This document shows, piece by piece, positions 1 through 8,660 of a stretch of 64,000 nucleotides of DNA; position 1 is the stretch's first letter, and each line of letters opens with the position of its first letter. The notes below the pieces were generated by a model, which was not told where the DNA came from, ran no database searches, and saw only the letters and a program-made list of their open reading frames with translations. Both the position numbers and the translations under genes were made by a program. This stretch comes from Cuneatibacter sp. NSJ-177. Lineage in GTDB: Bacteria; Bacillota; Clostridia; Lachnospirales; Lachnospiraceae. Location of the stretch: the NCBI RefSeq assembly GCF_022867805.1, contig NZ_JALIFO010000006.1:558001-622000 (forward strand), in the 5' to 3' direction.

Positions 1-1064
1 CAGCGCGTTACCTGCTTTATGCGTGCCGGAGATTTCCCGGACTGCTGCCGTTCGCCCTTTACCTGGCCAGCGCCGGGATCGCAGCTCTCGGCGCAGGTTT
101 CTTTACCGTCATGGCGTTTATGGCTCCGATCACGCTGCTGATCTGTGAGGAAGCCAAGATGGACAAGCTGGTCGGCGCTGTGGCCGTGAACTGTGGCGCA
201 CTGTCCGGCGCGAATTTCATGACCAGCGGCAGCGGCATTATTTTCCGCGGCCTGATGGATGAGGCAGGTATGAATGAGATGTCTTTCCACTACTCTGCGG
301 TCATCTTTGCCGCAAGCGTGATTTTTTCTCTGCTGCTGATCGCTGCCTTCCGCTATATTCCAAAGAAAAACCGGAATATTGGAAAAGGCGTGTTCTTCGA
401 GAAGCCGGAGCCTTTTACTCCCCAGCAGAAAACCAATCTGTATCTGATCATCGCAATGATCGTGATCGTGTTGATCTTCCCGGTGCTGCATATTATTCTG
501 CCGGATGTGGAAGTGATTACCTTTATCAACAGTAAAATGGATGTAGGACTGGTTGCGGTTTTGTTTTCCGTGCTGGCTCTGTTCCTGAAACTGGCGCCTC
601 AAAAGGATGTAATCGCAAAGGTTCCGTGGAATACGATCATTATGATCTGCGGGGTCGGCATGCTGATCGGCGTGGCCATTGAAGCCGGCACCATTGACCT
701 TTTGGCCGCCTGGGCTGGTTCCAGTCTGCCGGTATGGCTGGTGCCGGTTGCCTTCAGCATTGTGGGCGCAATCATGAGCTTTTTCTCCAGCACCCTGGGC
801 GTGGTATGTCCGGCTTTGTTCCCGCTGGTGCCTGCCCTGGCGTCCGCCACTGGGATCAACCCGCTGATCCTCTTTGCCTGCATTGTAATTGGAGCGCAGA
901 GCTCGGCTATTTCCCCTTTTTCTTCCGGCGGCAGTCTGGTGCTCGGCTCCTGCGCCACGGAAGAAGAGCGAAATGTCATGTTCCCGCGCCTGCTGTTTTT
1001 GGCGGTTCCCGTCAGCGTGTTATCGGCTACGGTATTTAATACTGTGATGTCGTTTGTCCTGTAA
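1..1064 (+). CDS. SLC13/MatC-type carboxylate carrier, 3' part
   Basis: The reading frame is open from base 3 with no start inside the window, so the gene begins upstream; 353 residues are visible. It is an integral membrane protein with about nine hydrophobic segments and two related halves, each with a small-residue-rich re-entrant stretch (near the visible start, and SAISPFSSGGSLVLGSC near the end). This is the look of the dicarboxylate-carrier MatC / SLC13 (ion transporter) group, which take up malonate, succinate or similar acids. The substrate cannot be read from sequence. It is followed directly by a strong terminator, so it is the last gene of its transcript. An arsenite/citrate-permease relative is the main alternative. 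Confidence 0.75.
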   Translation, partial: ARYLLYACRRFPGLLPFALYLASAGIAALGAGFFTVMAFMAPITLLICEEAKMDKLVGAVAVNCGALSGANFMTSGSGIIFRGLMDEAGMNEMSFHYSAVIFAASVIFSLLLIAAFRYIPKKNRNIGKGVFFEKPEPFTPQQKTNLYLIIAMIVIVLIFPVLHIILPDVEVITFINSKMDVGLVAVLFSVLALFLKLAPQKDVIAKVPWNTIIMICGVGMLIGVAIEAGTIDLLAAWAGSSLPVWLVPVAFSIVGAIMSFFSSTLGVVCPALFPLVPALASATGINPLILFACIVIGAQSSAISPFSSGGSLVLGSCATEEERNVMFPRLLFLAVPVSVLSATVFNTVMSFVL

Positions 1065-1088
1065 CAGCGCTCGCTTCGGTATTTTTGA

Positions 1089-1140
1089 GAAACGCAGAGG
1101 ATGTCCTGTGGAAAAAGGACGTCTTCTGCGTTTCTTTTTC
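1089..1140 (+). terminator. Rho-independent terminator of the carrier gene
   Basis: A 19-bp stem (1089-1107 with 1116-1134, two G-U pairs) with a short loop is followed by TTTTTC. It separates the carrier from the NYN gene. Confidence 0.9.
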
Positions 1141-1161
1141 AAAAAGGATCCAGATTTTGCC

Positions 1162-1190
1162 TTGTGTCATGGGACGGGCTTTGTTATAAT
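1162..1190 (+). promoter_or_regulatory. Sigma-A type promoter for the NYN-LOTUS gene
   Basis: TTGTGT at 1162-1167 and a perfect TATAAT at 1185-1190 are 17 bp apart; the start codon lies 53 bp downstream. Confidence 0.75.
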
Positions 1191-1242
1191 AGTTCTGTGT
1201 TGCTTTGTCTGGGAAGGCAAAGAAGGTAGGAAGGGAGATTTC

Positions 1243-2097
1243 ATGCAGGAAGAATTAAAATTTGCAGTCCTGATTGATGCGGACAATATTTCCAATAAAT
1301 ACATTAAAATAATTTTGGATGAGATCGCAAATTACGGGATTGCCACTTATAAAAGAATTTACGGAGACTGGACGGATACCCGTCTGGGCTCGTGGAAGCC
1401 GGTGCTTCTCGACAATTCCATTGTGCCGATTCAGCAGTACAGTTACACCACCGGGAAAAACTCGACGGATTCTGCGATGATCATTGACGCGATGGATATT
1501 CTGTACTCCAAAAGCGTACAGGGATTTTGCATCGTCTCATCGGACAGCGATTTCACCCGCCTTGTGGCAAGGCTGCGGGAGTCCGGCATGAATGTGATCG
1601 GGATGGGGGAGAGCAAGACGCCCAAGCCCTTTATCGCCGCCTGCAACCAGTTCAAGTATCTGGATATCCTGCTGGCCAACGCCAATAAAGCCGAGAAAAA
1701 GGCCCAGGCACCGTCTCCGGCGGCTCCGGCGAAGGAAAAGGAGAAAGAGCGGGAGAAGGAAAAGGAGCGCTTTCGGACACCTGCCAAGCAGGAGCTAAAG
1801 ATGGCGGAAATCCCGGAAGAGGAAAAGCCCGCGGAACCAAAGACAAATCTGGAGATGATCAAACAGGCGATCCGTTCCCTGGTGGAAGAAGGGTCGGATG
1901 AGGATGGCTGGATGTTTTCCGCGGATCTGGGAAATCAGCTGGCAAAACGGTTTCCTGATTTTGACGTCCGGAATTTTGGCTTTACAAAGCTGACGCCGTT
2001 TATCGAGTCCCTGAAAATATTTGAAGTCAAGCGGACCCGTTCCAGCGGCAACCGGAACGTACAGCTGGTTTACGTGCGGAACCGGCCGGTAGAATAA
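1243..2097 (+). CDS. NYN-domain protein with C-terminal OST-HTH/LOTUS domain
   Basis: 284 residues from ATG 1243, chosen because it follows GGAAGGGAGA; an upstream in-frame start would precede the promoter. Residues 5-150 form a NYN (PIN-like, LabA/DUF88) nuclease fold: the acidic cluster FAVLIDADN (D12, D14), TDSAMIIDAMD and IVSSDSDF are the usual metal-binding sites. A lysine/glutamate-rich low-complexity linker (about 165-190) leads to a winged-helix OST-HTH/LOTUS domain (about 203-275), a known RNA-binding module. Known NYN proteins act on RNA, so an RNA-processing or RNA-regulatory role in the cytoplasm is inferred; no specific target is visible. It is a single-gene transcript between two terminators. 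Confidence 0.88.
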   Translation: MQEELKFAVLIDADNISNKYIKIILDEIANYGIATYKRIYGDWTDTRLGSWKPVLLDNSIVPIQQYSYTTGKNSTDSAMIIDAMDILYSKSVQGFCIVSSDSDFTRLVARLRESGMNVIGMGESKTPKPFIAACNQFKYLDILLANANKAEKKAQAPSPAAPAKEKEKEREKEKERFRTPAKQELKMAEIPEEEKPAEPKTNLEMIKQAIRSLVEEGSDEDGWMFSADLGNQLAKRFPDFDVRNFGFTKLTPFIESLKIFEVKRTRSSGNRNVQLVYVRNRPVE

Positions 2098-2107
2098 AAC
2101 GAATCTC

Positions 2108-2138
2108 GCCGGAGAAGGCTTTCTTCCCCGGCATTTTT
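2108..2138 (+). terminator. Terminator after the NYN gene
   Basis: GC-rich hairpin (2108-2117 with 2123-2132, one mismatch) followed by ATTTTTG, 10 bp after the stop. Confidence 0.75.
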
Positions 2139-2190
2139 GTTGGCTTTTGCTGTTTCTTGTGAAAATTTGGCGAGACCGGCAATCGGATGG

Positions 2191-2220
2191 TTGACATGCT
2201 TCGCCAGGAAATGCTAAGAT
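2191..2220 (+). promoter_or_regulatory. Promoter of the PurF-like gene
   Basis: A perfect TTGACA at 2191-2196 is 18 bp from TAAGAT at 2215-2220, which carries an extended -10 TGC. The ribosome binding site AGGAGGAAAG follows near 2253. Confidence 0.75.
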
Positions 2221-2267
2221 AAGGAGTCGTAGAAAACAAATATGGCTCGCATTTAGGAGGAAAGAAA

Positions 2268-3674
2268 ATGGGTGGCTTTTTTGGAGTTGCCTCGAAAGAG
2301 GACTGCGTCTTTGACCTCTTTTTCGGCACCGATTATCATTCGCATTTGGGAACACGCCGCGGCGGCCTTGCCGTCTACGGGGAAAACGGTTTTGACCGTG
2401 CAATTCATAATATAGAAAATTCTCCTTTCCGCACCAAGTTTGAAAAGGATATCAATAAAATGACCGGAACCATGGGGATCGGCTGTATCTCCGACTATGA
2501 GCCGCAGCCCTTGATCGTCCGGTCTCACCATGGCACTTACGCGATCACGACGGTCGGCAAGATCAACAACAGCCAGACCATCGTCGATACCTTGTTCCAA
2601 AACGGATTTTCCCATTTCCTGGAAATGAGCGGAGGGGATATCAATCCGACGGAGCTGGTGGCTTCGATCATCAACCAGAAAGAGCACCTGGTGGATGGAA
2701 TCCGTTATGCGCAGGAGTTGATTGAAGGCTCTATGACCATCCTGCTGATGACGCCGAAGGGAATCTATGCGGCCCGCGACCGGCTGGGGCGCACTCCGGT
2801 GGCGATCGGTAAGAAAGAGGGAGCCCACTGCGTCTGTTTTGAAAGCTTTGCCTATCTGAATCTCGGCTACACCGTGGAGCGGGAGCTGGGTCCGGGGGAG
2901 ATTGTGGTGATTACCCCGGATCACGTGCAGACGCTGGCGGAGCCGGGAAAGGATATGAAGATCTGCACGTTCCTTTGGATCTATTACGGGTATCCATCCT
3001 CTTCCTATGAGGGAATCAGCGTGGAGGAGATGCGGTACCGCTGCGGCGCCAAGTTGGCGGCCCGCGATGACGCCGGGCCGGATATTGTGGCAGGGGTTCC
3101 GGATTCCGGCACGCCTCACGCGATCGGCTACGCGAATGAATCCGGGATTCCATTTTCCCGGCCCTTTATCAAATATACGCCTACCTGGCCCCGTTCCTTT
3201 ATGCCGTCGATTCAGAGCAAGCGGAACTTGATCGCCAAGATGAAACTGATCCCAGTACACGATCTGATCCAGGGAAAGAGCCTGCTTTTGATCGACGATT
3301 CCATCGTCCGCGGCACGCAGCTGCGGGAGACCACGGAATTTTTATATCAAAGCGGGGCCAAAGAGGTCCATATCCGTCCGGCTTGTCCGCCGTTGCTGTA
3401 CGGCTGCAAATATTTAAATTTTTCCCGTTCTACCTCGGAGATGGATCTGATCACGAGACGGGTCATCGAGAAGCTGGAAGGCGGGGACGTGACGGACGAA
3501 GTTCTGGAAAAGTACACGGATCCGGATTCGGAAGAGTATGCGGCGATGCTGGAGGAAATCCGCAAGGAGCTGAATTTCACCTCCCTGCGCTATCACCGTC
3601 TGGACGATATGATTGAGTCTGTGGGGCTGGATCCCTGCAAACTCTGCACCTATTGCTGGAACGGAAAAGAGTAA
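2268..3674 (+). CDS. PurF-like phosphoribosyltransferase with degenerate glutaminase domain
   Basis: 468 residues, close to the length of amidophosphoribosyltransferase. The C-terminal half is a normal type I PRTase: IDDSIVRGTQ at 342-351 is the PRPP loop (D343, D344, T350). The N-terminal half is recognisably the class II glutaminase fold but begins MGGFFGV where PurF has Cys-Gly-x-Phe-Gly-Val after Met1, so the catalytic N-terminal Cys is Gly. The conserved His-Asn-Gly region that holds glutamine and the oxyanion reads TTVGKINN (94-101). In PurF the Cys is essential for glutamine hydrolysis, so this protein is expected to use free ammonia, or to have another role such as PRPP sensing. No purine genes adjoin it. 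It is transcribed alone from a good promoter. Confidence 0.85.
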   Translation: MGGFFGVASKEDCVFDLFFGTDYHSHLGTRRGGLAVYGENGFDRAIHNIENSPFRTKFEKDINKMTGTMGIGCISDYEPQPLIVRSHHGTYAITTVGKINNSQTIVDTLFQNGFSHFLEMSGGDINPTELVASIINQKEHLVDGIRYAQELIEGSMTILLMTPKGIYAARDRLGRTPVAIGKKEGAHCVCFESFAYLNLGYTVERELGPGEIVVITPDHVQTLAEPGKDMKICTFLWIYYGYPSSSYEGISVEEMRYRCGAKLAARDDAGPDIVAGVPDSGTPHAIGYANESGIPFSRPFIKYTPTWPRSFMPSIQSKRNLIAKMKLIPVHDLIQGKSLLLIDDSIVRGTQLRETTEFLYQSGAKEVHIRPACPPLLYGCKYLNFSRSTSEMDLITRRVIEKLEGGDVTDEVLEKYTDPDSEEYAAMLEEIRKELNFTSLRYHRLDDMIESVGLDPCKLCTYCWNGKE

Positions 3675-3681
3675 AATCGAT

Positions 3682-3766
3682 ACGGCACAGCTTTTCGACT
3701 GCCTTTTACCTGTGTGTTTGCCTGTAGACAGACCGGGGAAGGGGGATCCGGGCTGTGCCGTTTGAA
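3682..3766 (+). terminator. Long-loop terminator-like hairpin after the PurF-like gene
   Basis: Perfect 10-bp arms ACGGCACAGC (3682-3691) and GCTGTGCCGT (3752-3761) enclose a 60-nt loop that can fold internally; TTGAATTTT follows. Probably a terminator, but the loop is long. Confidence 0.55.
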
Positions 3767-3779
3767 TTTTGAGATGCCC

Positions 3780-3808
3780 TTGTCAGGGGGCTTTCCCTGT
3801 GCTACGAT
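3780..3808 (+). promoter_or_regulatory. Promoter of the MoxR/VWA operon
   Basis: TTGTCA at 3780-3785 and TACGAT at 3803-3808 with a 17-bp spacer, 32 bp before the start codon. Confidence 0.6.
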
Positions 3809-3839
3809 AGGGACGACGACCGTGAAAAGGAGAAGTTTC

Positions 3840-4733
3840 ATGAGCGGATTAAATCAAACGTTATTGAATCAAGTGCGGCAGTTCCGGGAACGGCATGCCG
3901 TGCCGGAAACGGCGAAAAGCCGGGTGGCGCAGCCGCCGATCCCCTACTTTGGGGATGAAATTTTAGAGATGGCAGTGACTGCCTTGCTGAAAGGCGAAAA
4001 CATTCTGCTGACCGGAGGCAAGGCGACCGGGAAAAATATCCTGGCGGAAAATCTGGCCTGGATGTTTGGACGGCCCGTTTACAATATTTCTTTCCATGTC
4101 AACACGGACAGCAGTTCGCTGATCGGTACGGATACCTTTGTGGACAATCAGGTGAAGCTGCGGCGCGGCCCGATCTATCAGTGCGCGATGTACGGTGGGT
4201 TCGGTATCCTGGATGAGATCAATATGGCAAAAAATGAGGCGGTTTCCGTGCTGCACGCCGTCCTGGATTACCGCAGAATGCTGGATATTCCAGGATATGA
4301 GAAGGTTCCCCTGGCGGAGGAGACCCGCTTTATCGGGACGATGAACTACGGCTATGCCGGAACCAGAGAGCTGAATGAAGCGCTGGTGTCCCGGTTTTTG
4401 GTGATCGACATGCCGGAGCCGGAGGAGGATACGCTGGCGCAGATCTTCCTGCACCTGTTCCCCAATATCCGGACCGGGGCGCTGAAGCAGTTTATCGGTC
4501 TGTTTTTAGATCTCCAGGCAAAGGCGGCTCACGGGGAGATTACGACAAGGACGTTAGACCTGCGCGGGATGGTCGGGGCTCTCCGCACCGTGGAGATGGG
4601 GCTTTCTCCGAAAAAAGCTGTGACCATGGGAGTGACCAACAAGACATTTGATCTGTTTGAAAAAGAGATTGTGGGAGATGTGGTGCGGACCCGGATCCCG
4701 GACGGGTGGGGCAGAGAGGACGTATTCGAATGA
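3840..4733 (+). CDS. MoxR-family AAA+ ATPase
   Basis: 297 residues from ATG 3840, preceded by AAAAGGAGAAG. A single AAA+ domain of the MoxR/CbbQ/NorQ type: Walker A GGKATGKN (59-66), Walker B GILDEIN (D125, E126), then IGTMNYG as sensor 1. Members of this family work as chaperones with a VWA-domain partner to insert metals or remodel enzyme complexes. The stop overlaps the start of exactly such a partner (ATGA), so the two are translationally coupled. The client is unknown: no cobalamin, Rubisco, nitrite or nitric-oxide reductase gene is nearby. Confidence 0.88.
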   Translation: MSGLNQTLLNQVRQFRERHAVPETAKSRVAQPPIPYFGDEILEMAVTALLKGENILLTGGKATGKNILAENLAWMFGRPVYNISFHVNTDSSSLIGTDTFVDNQVKLRRGPIYQCAMYGGFGILDEINMAKNEAVSVLHAVLDYRRMLDIPGYEKVPLAEETRFIGTMNYGYAGTRELNEALVSRFLVIDMPEPEEDTLAQIFLHLFPNIRTGALKQFIGLFLDLQAKAAHGEITTRTLDLRGMVGALRTVEMGLSPKKAVTMGVTNKTFDLFEKEIVGDVVRTRIPDGWGREDVFE

Positions 4734-6481
4734 GTTTTCAGTGGGAAAACCGCTTGAAAAATATGATGTGGACCGTCAGCGGCGAGTATGAGCAGGGCGG
4801 GAGCGCGGCGGAGGAAGAGCAGGAGCCAGAAGCGGGGTCCGTGGACATTGCCCTGTACGATGCTGTCAAGCAGGGAGCGCTGACCCGGTATTTCAACCGG
4901 GACGAGCTGTCCTTTTACCTGATCAAGAAGATCTATCTGGGGGCGGAGGAAGGAAAGCTGCTCCGTTTGGCGCGTTTGGCCGCAGACAGCGCCACCGCCC
5001 GGCGGTTGATGGCGGAGCGGGCCGGAATCGCTTCGATCCGAAAGGCCGCCTTTGCCGAGACGCTGGAAGCACAGTTCGGCACGCTGGTGAAAGATGAGAT
5101 CGGGCGCCTGACCATCCAGTGGATGAAGCAGGAGCTGAGCGGACCGTCCGCTGTGACTAAGCGGGAAGAACAGGCGTTGTCTTTGCTGGCGCGGCTGCAA
5201 GATTCGTCTGATACCCGAATGCTTCTTAAAACCATTGACCAGCTTTATAACTTGCTGGGGGATCCCCGGTTTGAACAAAAATATGGGGATCTGGATCAGG
5301 TCCTTGCCGTCACGCTGGACGACTTAAAGGAGATGGACTGGCGGGATTTCCTGAAAGAAGAGGCTCTGGAAGAGGCGTTGGAGGCCTACCGGAGACAGCT
5401 TTCTAACCAGGCCGGAGAAGTTCCCGGTACGGACCGGAAAGCGCCGCGGCAGGGGAGCTGCCCCACGGTGATTCAGGTGGACGAGGAAGCGCTCCAAAAA
5501 CGGCAGACGTATGTGGAGCTGAACTTTGGCCCTTCCTGCCTTCCGGAGGCGGAGACCAACCGGCTGAACCGTCTGCTCTGCCGGGGAGCCCATGATCATT
5601 GCCGCCTGCATTTCACGGAAGGAATCTTAACGCATCCATTAAAGCGGAATTATCAATATCAGTATGCGAGAAAGCAAAAGGAACAAAATGAGATTTATTA
5701 CCGCCGGCATGCCGCGCTGACAAGGAAAAGTGTGGTTATTTTGACCTCCCTGCTGAAAAAATCCCTGGTGCGCCGGAATGAATCGGAATTTGCCGCATCG
5801 GAGTCGGGACGGCTGATCCCAGCGAAGCTATGGATGGTAGGGCGCACAGAGCCGCGCCGTTTGTTTTTAAAAGAAGAAAAAAGAAATCAGGAAGACTTTG
5901 TGGTGGATATCCTGATCGATGCCAGCGGTTCCCAGCGAAAGCGTCAGAGCCAGGTGGCGGTTCAGGGGTATATCATCAGCGAGACCCTGAGCGCTCTTTC
6001 TATTCCGCACCGGATTTTGAGTTTTTGCAGCTTTTGGGATACCACGGTCTTGCACCGTTTCCGAAACTATGAGGACGGGCCGGAGGCGAATTCCCGGATT
6101 TTTGACTTGTTTACCTCCTCCAATAACCGGGACGGCCTGGCTATCCGGGCGGCTGCCGAAGGACTTTTGCGGCGGCCGGAGGACGGAAAGGTCCTGATCG
6201 TGCTTAGCGACGGGAGACCCAACGACCGGGTCGTAAGCCGGGGAGGAATCGAGAGCCCGCGGATGTATGCGGACGCCTACGCCGTAAGGGATACCGCCTA
6301 TGAGGTGAGAAAGATCCGTTCCCGCGGCGTGTCGGTGCTGGGGGTTTTTGCCGGGGAAGAGGAGGATCTTCCGGCGGAACGGCGGATTTTTGGCAAGGAC
6401 TTTGCCTACATTCGGGACATCTCCGGCTTCTCCCATACGGTCGGACGGTATTTCAAGCAATTAATCGAAGAAGCGGAATAG
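4730..6481 (+). CDS. VWA-domain partner of the MoxR ATPase
   Basis: 583 residues; ATG 4730 overlaps the MoxR stop. The first 370 residues are helical and charged, with no domain I recognise. The C-terminal 200 residues are a von Willebrand A domain with an intact MIDAS: D397-A-S399-G-S401 and D494 in LSDGRPND. The layout (long helical N-terminus, C-terminal VWA, MoxR neighbour) resembles CobT/NorD-like proteins, in which the MIDAS metal contacts the client complex. There is no signal peptide, so it is cytoplasmic. A client-specific role for the N-terminal part is inferred. Confidence 0.82.
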   Translation: MSFQWENRLKNMMWTVSGEYEQGGSAAEEEQEPEAGSVDIALYDAVKQGALTRYFNRDELSFYLIKKIYLGAEEGKLLRLARLAADSATARRLMAERAGIASIRKAAFAETLEAQFGTLVKDEIGRLTIQWMKQELSGPSAVTKREEQALSLLARLQDSSDTRMLLKTIDQLYNLLGDPRFEQKYGDLDQVLAVTLDDLKEMDWRDFLKEEALEEALEAYRRQLSNQAGEVPGTDRKAPRQGSCPTVIQVDEEALQKRQTYVELNFGPSCLPEAETNRLNRLLCRGAHDHCRLHFTEGILTHPLKRNYQYQYARKQKEQNEIYYRRHAALTRKSVVILTSLLKKSLVRRNESEFAASESGRLIPAKLWMVGRTEPRRLFLKEEKRNQEDFVVDILIDASGSQRKRQSQVAVQGYIISETLSALSIPHRILSFCSFWDTTVLHRFRNYEDGPEANSRIFDLFTSSNNRDGLAIRAAAEGLLRRPEDGKVLIVLSDGRPNDRVVSRGGIESPRMYADAYAVRDTAYEVRKIRSRGVSVLGVFAGEEEDLPAERRIFGKDFAYIRDISGFSHTVGRYFKQLIEEAE

Positions 6482-6512
6482 GGGCGAACTTCCGTCGCGT
6501 CTATTCCGCTTT
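6471..6512 (+). terminator. Terminator-like hairpin at the end of the VWA gene
   Basis: Perfect 11-bp arms, AAGCGGAATAG (6471-6481, overlapping the stop codon) and CTATTCCGCTT (6501-6511). The T tract is poor, so efficiency is uncertain. It lies between convergent genes. Confidence 0.5.
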
Positions 6513-6540
6513 CAACCAAAGGCCGCGAGGCCGCCGGATT

Positions 6541-7647
6541 TTATAATCCGAACCCTTCCCTGTAAATCTGGGCGATCTGTTCTTTGGCAGGGGGAAGCAG
6601 GGAATTGGGAATGTTTCTTCTGCCGCTTACCTCCTCGCTGTAAGTTTGGATTTCCTCTTCGGAAATAAGTTCTTTCTCTCCCAGAAGTTGATCCAGACAG
6701 GCCTGGAATTCCAGGGAGTCTTTCATTCCGAGAGCGTCCAGAATGCTTTTTACAGTTTCCGGGTAAACCGTTTCCGTCAGGCGGAGATAGCCGCCGAGAC
6801 AGATCCCATTGGCCCGTCCGTGGGGAATTCCTTTATAATAGGTGAGGGAATAGCCCATGGCATGGACCGCGGTTGTGCTGGTGTGAGCCAGAACCAGCCC
6901 GCCGAGCAGAGAGCAGTACATCAAAGATTCCCGGTCTTCATAGGAAAAGGTTCCGAGGGCCAGGGCTTTCCGGCAGCGGCTGAACGCCTGGATCCCGGAG
7001 AGGGCGATGGCGGTGATCATCGGGTCGCCCTGCTTTGAGAGGATTCCTTCCACGGAGTGCGACAAGGCGTCAATGGCTGTCCAGCGGGTGGTGGCTGTGC
7101 CGACGCCGAGGGTAAAGGCAGGATCCAGGAAAGCGGCCTTCGGGTACAGGTACGGCGTCGAGATGCTGGATTTGGATTTTGCAGCATCGTTCATCAAAAC
7201 GGCGTATTCCGTGACTTCGGACCCGGTACCGGAGGTGGTCGGAACCATCAGCAGCGGCAGGGTTTTATCCTGATAACAAGTCCCATCAAACAGTTTCTCG
7301 TCCGGAATATCCTGATTGGCCAGAAACGCGATGGCTTTGGCGGTGTCCATCGGGGAGCCTCCGCCGATGCCGATGACAAAGTCGGCTTTTTCTTCTTTTA
7401 AAAGGGCCAGGCCTTCCCGGACAGAGGGGATGGTGGGATTGGTTACGGTCCGGTCGAAGATGCACCAGGACTGATTCTGTTCTTTTAATACGGCGCAGAC
7501 CGCGTCCAGAGAACCGTTTTTGCGGGCGGAATGGCGTCCGGTGACGATCAGCGCCTTTTTGCCGCATTCCCGGAAAACTTCCGGGTGGGCAAAAAGGCAG
7601 TCTCTCCCAAAGAAAATCTGCGTTGGGTTATAATAGCTGAAATTCAT
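6541..7647 (-). CDS. Iron-containing (type III) alcohol dehydrogenase
   Basis: 368 residues. N-terminal NAD(P) domain with GGGSPMDTAK (95-104); C-terminal helical domain with the metal ligands D193, H197 (AIDALSHSVE), H262 and H276. All ligands of the family are present, so an active Fe- or Zn-dependent alcohol/aldehyde oxidoreductase is expected. Substrate is not predictable; butanol-, propanediol- and hydroxyacid-type members share this layout. The start has GGAGG a few bases upstream. It stands alone, facing away from the MBL gene, and may be driven by an extended -10 at 7752-7757. Confidence 0.9.
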   Translation of the reverse strand: MNFSYYNPTQIFFGRDCLFAHPEVFRECGKKALIVTGRHSARKNGSLDAVCAVLKEQNQSWCIFDRTVTNPTIPSVREGLALLKEEKADFVIGIGGGSPMDTAKAIAFLANQDIPDEKLFDGTCYQDKTLPLLMVPTTSGTGSEVTEYAVLMNDAAKSKSSISTPYLYPKAAFLDPAFTLGVGTATTRWTAIDALSHSVEGILSKQGDPMITAIALSGIQAFSRCRKALALGTFSYEDRESLMYCSLLGGLVLAHTSTTAVHAMGYSLTYYKGIPHGRANGICLGGYLRLTETVYPETVKSILDALGMKDSLEFQACLDQLLGEKELISEEEIQTYSEEVSGRRNIPNSLLPPAKEQIAQIYREGFGL

Positions 7648-7751
7648 AAAATCCTCCTTCTATCCTAGGTTTTGCAGCGGTTAGATACCGAACAGCAAAT
7701 TAGAACTCTAAATCGGTAAAATAGTGGAAAGGCCTGGAAATGTCTAGCGCC

Positions 7752-7757
7752 ATTATA
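7752..7757 (-). promoter_or_regulatory. Extended -10 for the alcohol dehydrogenase
   Basis: On the minus strand TGCTATAAT lies about 105 nt upstream of the start codon; no convincing -35 at normal spacing, so a candidate only. Confidence 0.4.
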
Positions 7758-7854
7758 GCATGATTTCCAAAGGCCGGATTATTTGTTTTTTATAAATGCT
7801 TATATCTTTACAGACGGATCCGCTTGTCCGTATGAAAGTTGGAAAGGAATTGAG

Positions 7855-8649
7855 ATGGAGATGACTGAGAAAAAATGGAACCTGGAATTGCTGCATCTGG
7901 GGAAGATGCGCTGTAAAAAATCCCGTATGATCCTCACCGAAAACCCGGAGGAGGAAATCGATATTCCCGTATCCGCCGTTTTGCTGCGCCATCCGGACTA
8001 CGGCAATGTGCTGTATGATACCGGAAACGCTGAAGATTGGAGCGAATGCCTGCCAGAATCCATCCAGCAGGGATTTCCGGTGACGGAGTGGGTTTCCATC
8101 CGGACCGCTCTGAAAAAAAAGGGGCTGTCTCCGGAGGAGATCGATGTTTTAATTTTATCCCACCTCCATTTTGACCATGCCGGAGGCCTCCGGGAATTTG
8201 CAGGAACAAAAGCAGGAAACGCCGTCCGGATTTCCCGTTCAGAGCTTTCCCACGCGTTGGTCAAAGTGTTTACCGGAACCGTGGGAGGCTATGTGAAATC
8301 TTTGATCGATGTGCCGGGGATTACGTATCAGCCGGTGGATCAGGATACGGTTCTCTTTCCCGGCCTAACACTTTTTTTGCAGCAGAGTCACGCGCCGGGG
8401 CTGATCGGACTGGAGGTGGAGACGGAGAACCGGGGAACCGTGCTCTGCGTCAGCGACGCGGTTTATCTCCGGGAAAATGAGGAGAAAGAGCTGCCGCCGG
8501 ACAGCCCGAACCGAGAAGTGGCCCAGGGATTTCTGGAGCATTTGAAACTGCTCCAAAAGCGCAGGGAACAGACCGGGGCGGTGATTCTTTACGGCCATGA
8601 TTTAAAGCAGGAAGAGCAGTGGATAGAGGAAGAGGAAAGCGATCGGTGA
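7855..8649 (+). CDS. Metallo-beta-lactamase fold hydrolase
   Basis: 264 residues from ATG 7855, which has GGAAAGGA six bases upstream; the longer frame back to 7783 has no such site. Carries the dinuclear metal motif SHLHFDHAGG (H103, H105, D107, H108), a later QSHAPG histidine, SDAVYL (bridging Asp) and YGHD (last His), so the zinc site looks complete. The arrangement is nearest to the N-acyl-homoserine-lactonase/AttM group, but many MBL hydrolases share it and this organism type is not known for AHL signals, so the substrate is left open. It is 11 bp upstream of the next gene and probably cotranscribed. Confidence 0.85.
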   Translation: MEMTEKKWNLELLHLGKMRCKKSRMILTENPEEEIDIPVSAVLLRHPDYGNVLYDTGNAEDWSECLPESIQQGFPVTEWVSIRTALKKKGLSPEEIDVLILSHLHFDHAGGLREFAGTKAGNAVRISRSELSHALVKVFTGTVGGYVKSLIDVPGITYQPVDQDTVLFPGLTLFLQQSHAPGLIGLEVETENRGTVLCVSDAVYLRENEEKELPPDSPNREVAQGFLEHLKLLQKRREQTGAVILYGHDLKQEEQWIEEEESDR

Positions 8650-8660
8650 AAGGAAAAAGG

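Noticed and set aside
2253-3260. 335-codon open frame on the minus strand
   Set aside because: Antisense to the PurF-like gene, which has clear family motifs and a promoter.
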